Shown here in pieces: positions 11,457 to 12,549 of a stretch of 12,549 nucleotides of DNA. Within the stretch, counting starts at the first letter, position 1. Every line of letters starts with the position of its first letter. The stretch comes from Bacteroidales bacterium UBA1736. Its GTDB lineage: Bacteria; Bacteroidota; Bacteroidia; Bacteroidales; UBA932. Made by a program: the position numbers and the translations under genes. Under the pieces are notes generated by a model, which was not told the origin of the DNA, made no database searches, and was given only the letters and a program-made list of their open reading frames with translations. The stretch is from positions 1 through 12,549 of the forward strand of contig DCIC01000008.1 in NCBI GenBank assembly GCA_002315825.1, written 5' to 3'.

Positions 11457-12549
11457 ATGATAATGTCCTTACTAACACTCGCCGGAGCGCTCGGAATGTT
11501 CCTCTACGGAATGAATCTGATGAGCACCGGCCTTCAGAAGGCGGCAGGAAGCGGCCTTCGAAATATGCTGGGGAAAATGACCTCAAACCCGTTCAAAGGA
11601 GTTCTGACCGGTCTGGGCGTGACTGCCGCTATCCAATCCTCCAGCGCCACGACAGTTATGGTGGTCGGTTTCGTAAGCGCAGGTCTCCTTACGCTCGGCC
11701 AGGCAATAGGCGTCATAATGGGAGCCAATATCGGCACCACATTGACTGCTTGGATAATCGCAGTCTTCGGATTCAAGGCCGACATCTCAGCGCTTGCGGT
11801 GCCTCTGATGGCGCTGGGATTCATATTCAGCATATCTAAGAAAGACAGACTCCGCAACATCAGCGAACTCATCATAGGCTTCAGCCTCCTGTTCCTGGGA
11901 CTGTCGCTGATGAAGAGTTCCGTTCCGGACTTGAAGGAAACGCCCCAGGTCCTGGAATTCATCACCAGCTGGTCCGGCCACGGCTTCGGTTCAGTACTGC
12001 TGTTCCTCCTGTTCGGAAGCATTCTGACGCTGATTCTGCAGTCTTCAAGCGCAACTGTGGCACTGACCCTCATTATGCTCGATATGGGCTGGATACAGTT
12101 CGATATGGCCGCGGCAATGGTGCTCGGTGAAAACATCGGCACGACCATAACAGCCAATATTGCGGCCGCCGTCGGAAGCGTAGACGCAAGGCGCGCAGCA
12201 CTCGCACACACGGTATTCAATGTCTTCGGAGTAATCTGGGTGCTTGCCATCTTCCATCCGTTCGTCCACTTCATTCAGTGGATAGTTTCCCTGATGCACG
12301 TGGACGACGCAACGGCCACAATCTATGGCATATCAATGCTCCACACAGTGTTCAACATCGCAAATACAATGATTATGATCTGGTTTACAAGACAAATTGA
12401 GAAGTTGGTGAAATCCGTCATCAAAGACAAGCCTACTGCGGAGCCTGAGGGAATCAAGTACATCGATTACGGCCTGATTTCCACTCCGGAACTAGCCCTT
12501 GCAGAGTCAAACAAGGAAATCATCCACTTCAGCAAGATAATGAAGAATG
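11457..12549 (+). CDS. Na/Pi cotransporter family protein, N-terminal part (runs off right edge)
   Basis: The frame is open from ATG 11457 (or ATG 11463) through 364 codons to the window end. It shows the duplicated architecture of the Na/Pi cotransporter family (PF02690). The first unit has QSSSATT at 60-66, then GANIGTTLTAW. The second has QSSSAT at 195-200, then GENIGTTITAN. Many membrane helices surround these, including an N-terminal one (LLTLAGALGMFLYGMNLM). Such proteins import phosphate with sodium, or export it in some bacteria, across the cytoplasmic membrane. The last part in the window (residues about 320-364) becomes charged and helical, which fits the PhoU-like C-terminal domain common in this family, but most of it lies outside. 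It is divergent from the PhoB-like regulator, with a Pho-box-like repeat between them. Confidence 0.9.
   Translation, partial: MIMSLLTLAGALGMFLYGMNLMSTGLQKAAGSGLRNMLGKMTSNPFKGVLTGLGVTAAIQSSSATTVMVVGFVSAGLLTLGQAIGVIMGANIGTTLTAWIIAVFGFKADISALAVPLMALGFIFSISKKDRLRNISELIIGFSLLFLGLSLMKSSVPDLKETPQVLEFITSWSGHGFGSVLLFLLFGSILTLILQSSSATVALTLIMLDMGWIQFDMAAAMVLGENIGTTITANIAAAVGSVDARRAALAHTVFNVFGVIWVLAIFHPFVHFIQWIVSLMHVDDATATIYGISMLHTVFNIANTMIMIWFTRQIEKLVKSVIKDKPTAEPEGIKYIDYGLISTPELALAESNKEIIHFSKIMKN

Noticed and set aside
11534..12274. 246-residue minus-strand frame inside the phosphate transporter
   Set aside because: The plus strand encodes an unmistakable Na/Pi transporter with two QSSSAT repeats. The opposite frame is low-complexity shadow.
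1..12549. CRISPR arrays, tRNA or rRNA genes
   Set aside because: No regularly spaced short repeats and no tRNA- or rRNA-like sequence were recognised. The repeats near 150-460 and 3990-4121 are too few and irregular for CRISPR.

Overview
The window most likely comes from a Bacteroidales-type bacterium (phylum Bacteroidota). Three things support this: promoter-like TAnnTTTG boxes, very tight operons whose starts and stops overlap, and gene families typical of the group (a HigA antitoxin joined to an ImmA/IrrE peptidase, a CcsA-type cytochrome c assembly protein, and a hemerythrin gene next to a LuxR-type regulator). No species can be named from the sequence alone.

Layout. (1) 1-136, minus strand: the first 45 codons of a secreted lipoprotein that runs off the left edge. 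(2) 137-660: non-coding, with two copies of a 40-base direct repeat, a diverged repeat block, and the promoter/operator of a toxin-antitoxin operon. (3) 661-2038: higB-higA. (4) 2039-2287: an intergenic region that may encode a minus-strand small RNA with its own promoter and terminator. (5) 2288-3843: three overlapping accessory genes, a DUF4417 protein followed by two proteins I do not recognise. (6) 3844-4105: a hairpin terminator and a second diverged repeat block. (7) 4106-9420: an iron/heme/redox operon made of a 5'-truncated imelysin-like gene, a di-heme oxidoreductase lipoprotein (COG3488/DUF1111 type), a CcsA-like cytochrome c assembly protein, a hemerythrin-domain protein, a LuxR-type regulator with a degenerate receiver, and a HAD phosphatase. 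(8) 9381-11283, minus strand: a PhoR-like histidine kinase and a PhoB-like response regulator. (9) 11457 to the right edge: a Na/Pi cotransporter, divergent from the regulator and cut by the window end.

How the parts fit. Segment 3-5 looks like an inserted accessory island. It carries a toxin-antitoxin pair and genes of unknown function, is bracketed by related repeat sequence at 343-421 and 3990-4121, and the imelysin gene at its right edge has lost its N-terminal half and signal peptide. The redox operon is coherent: the di-heme protein needs heme attachment outside the cytoplasm, CcsA can supply it, and hemerythrin plus the LuxR-type regulator suggest oxygen, iron or NO sensing. The PhoBR-like pair and the phosphate transporter share an upstream region containing an 11-base-period direct repeat like a Pho box.

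The best candidate for something undescribed is the three-gene DUF4417 operon at 2288-3843 next to the peptidase-bearing HigA module, together with the possible small RNA between them. Function is not demonstrated for any of these.
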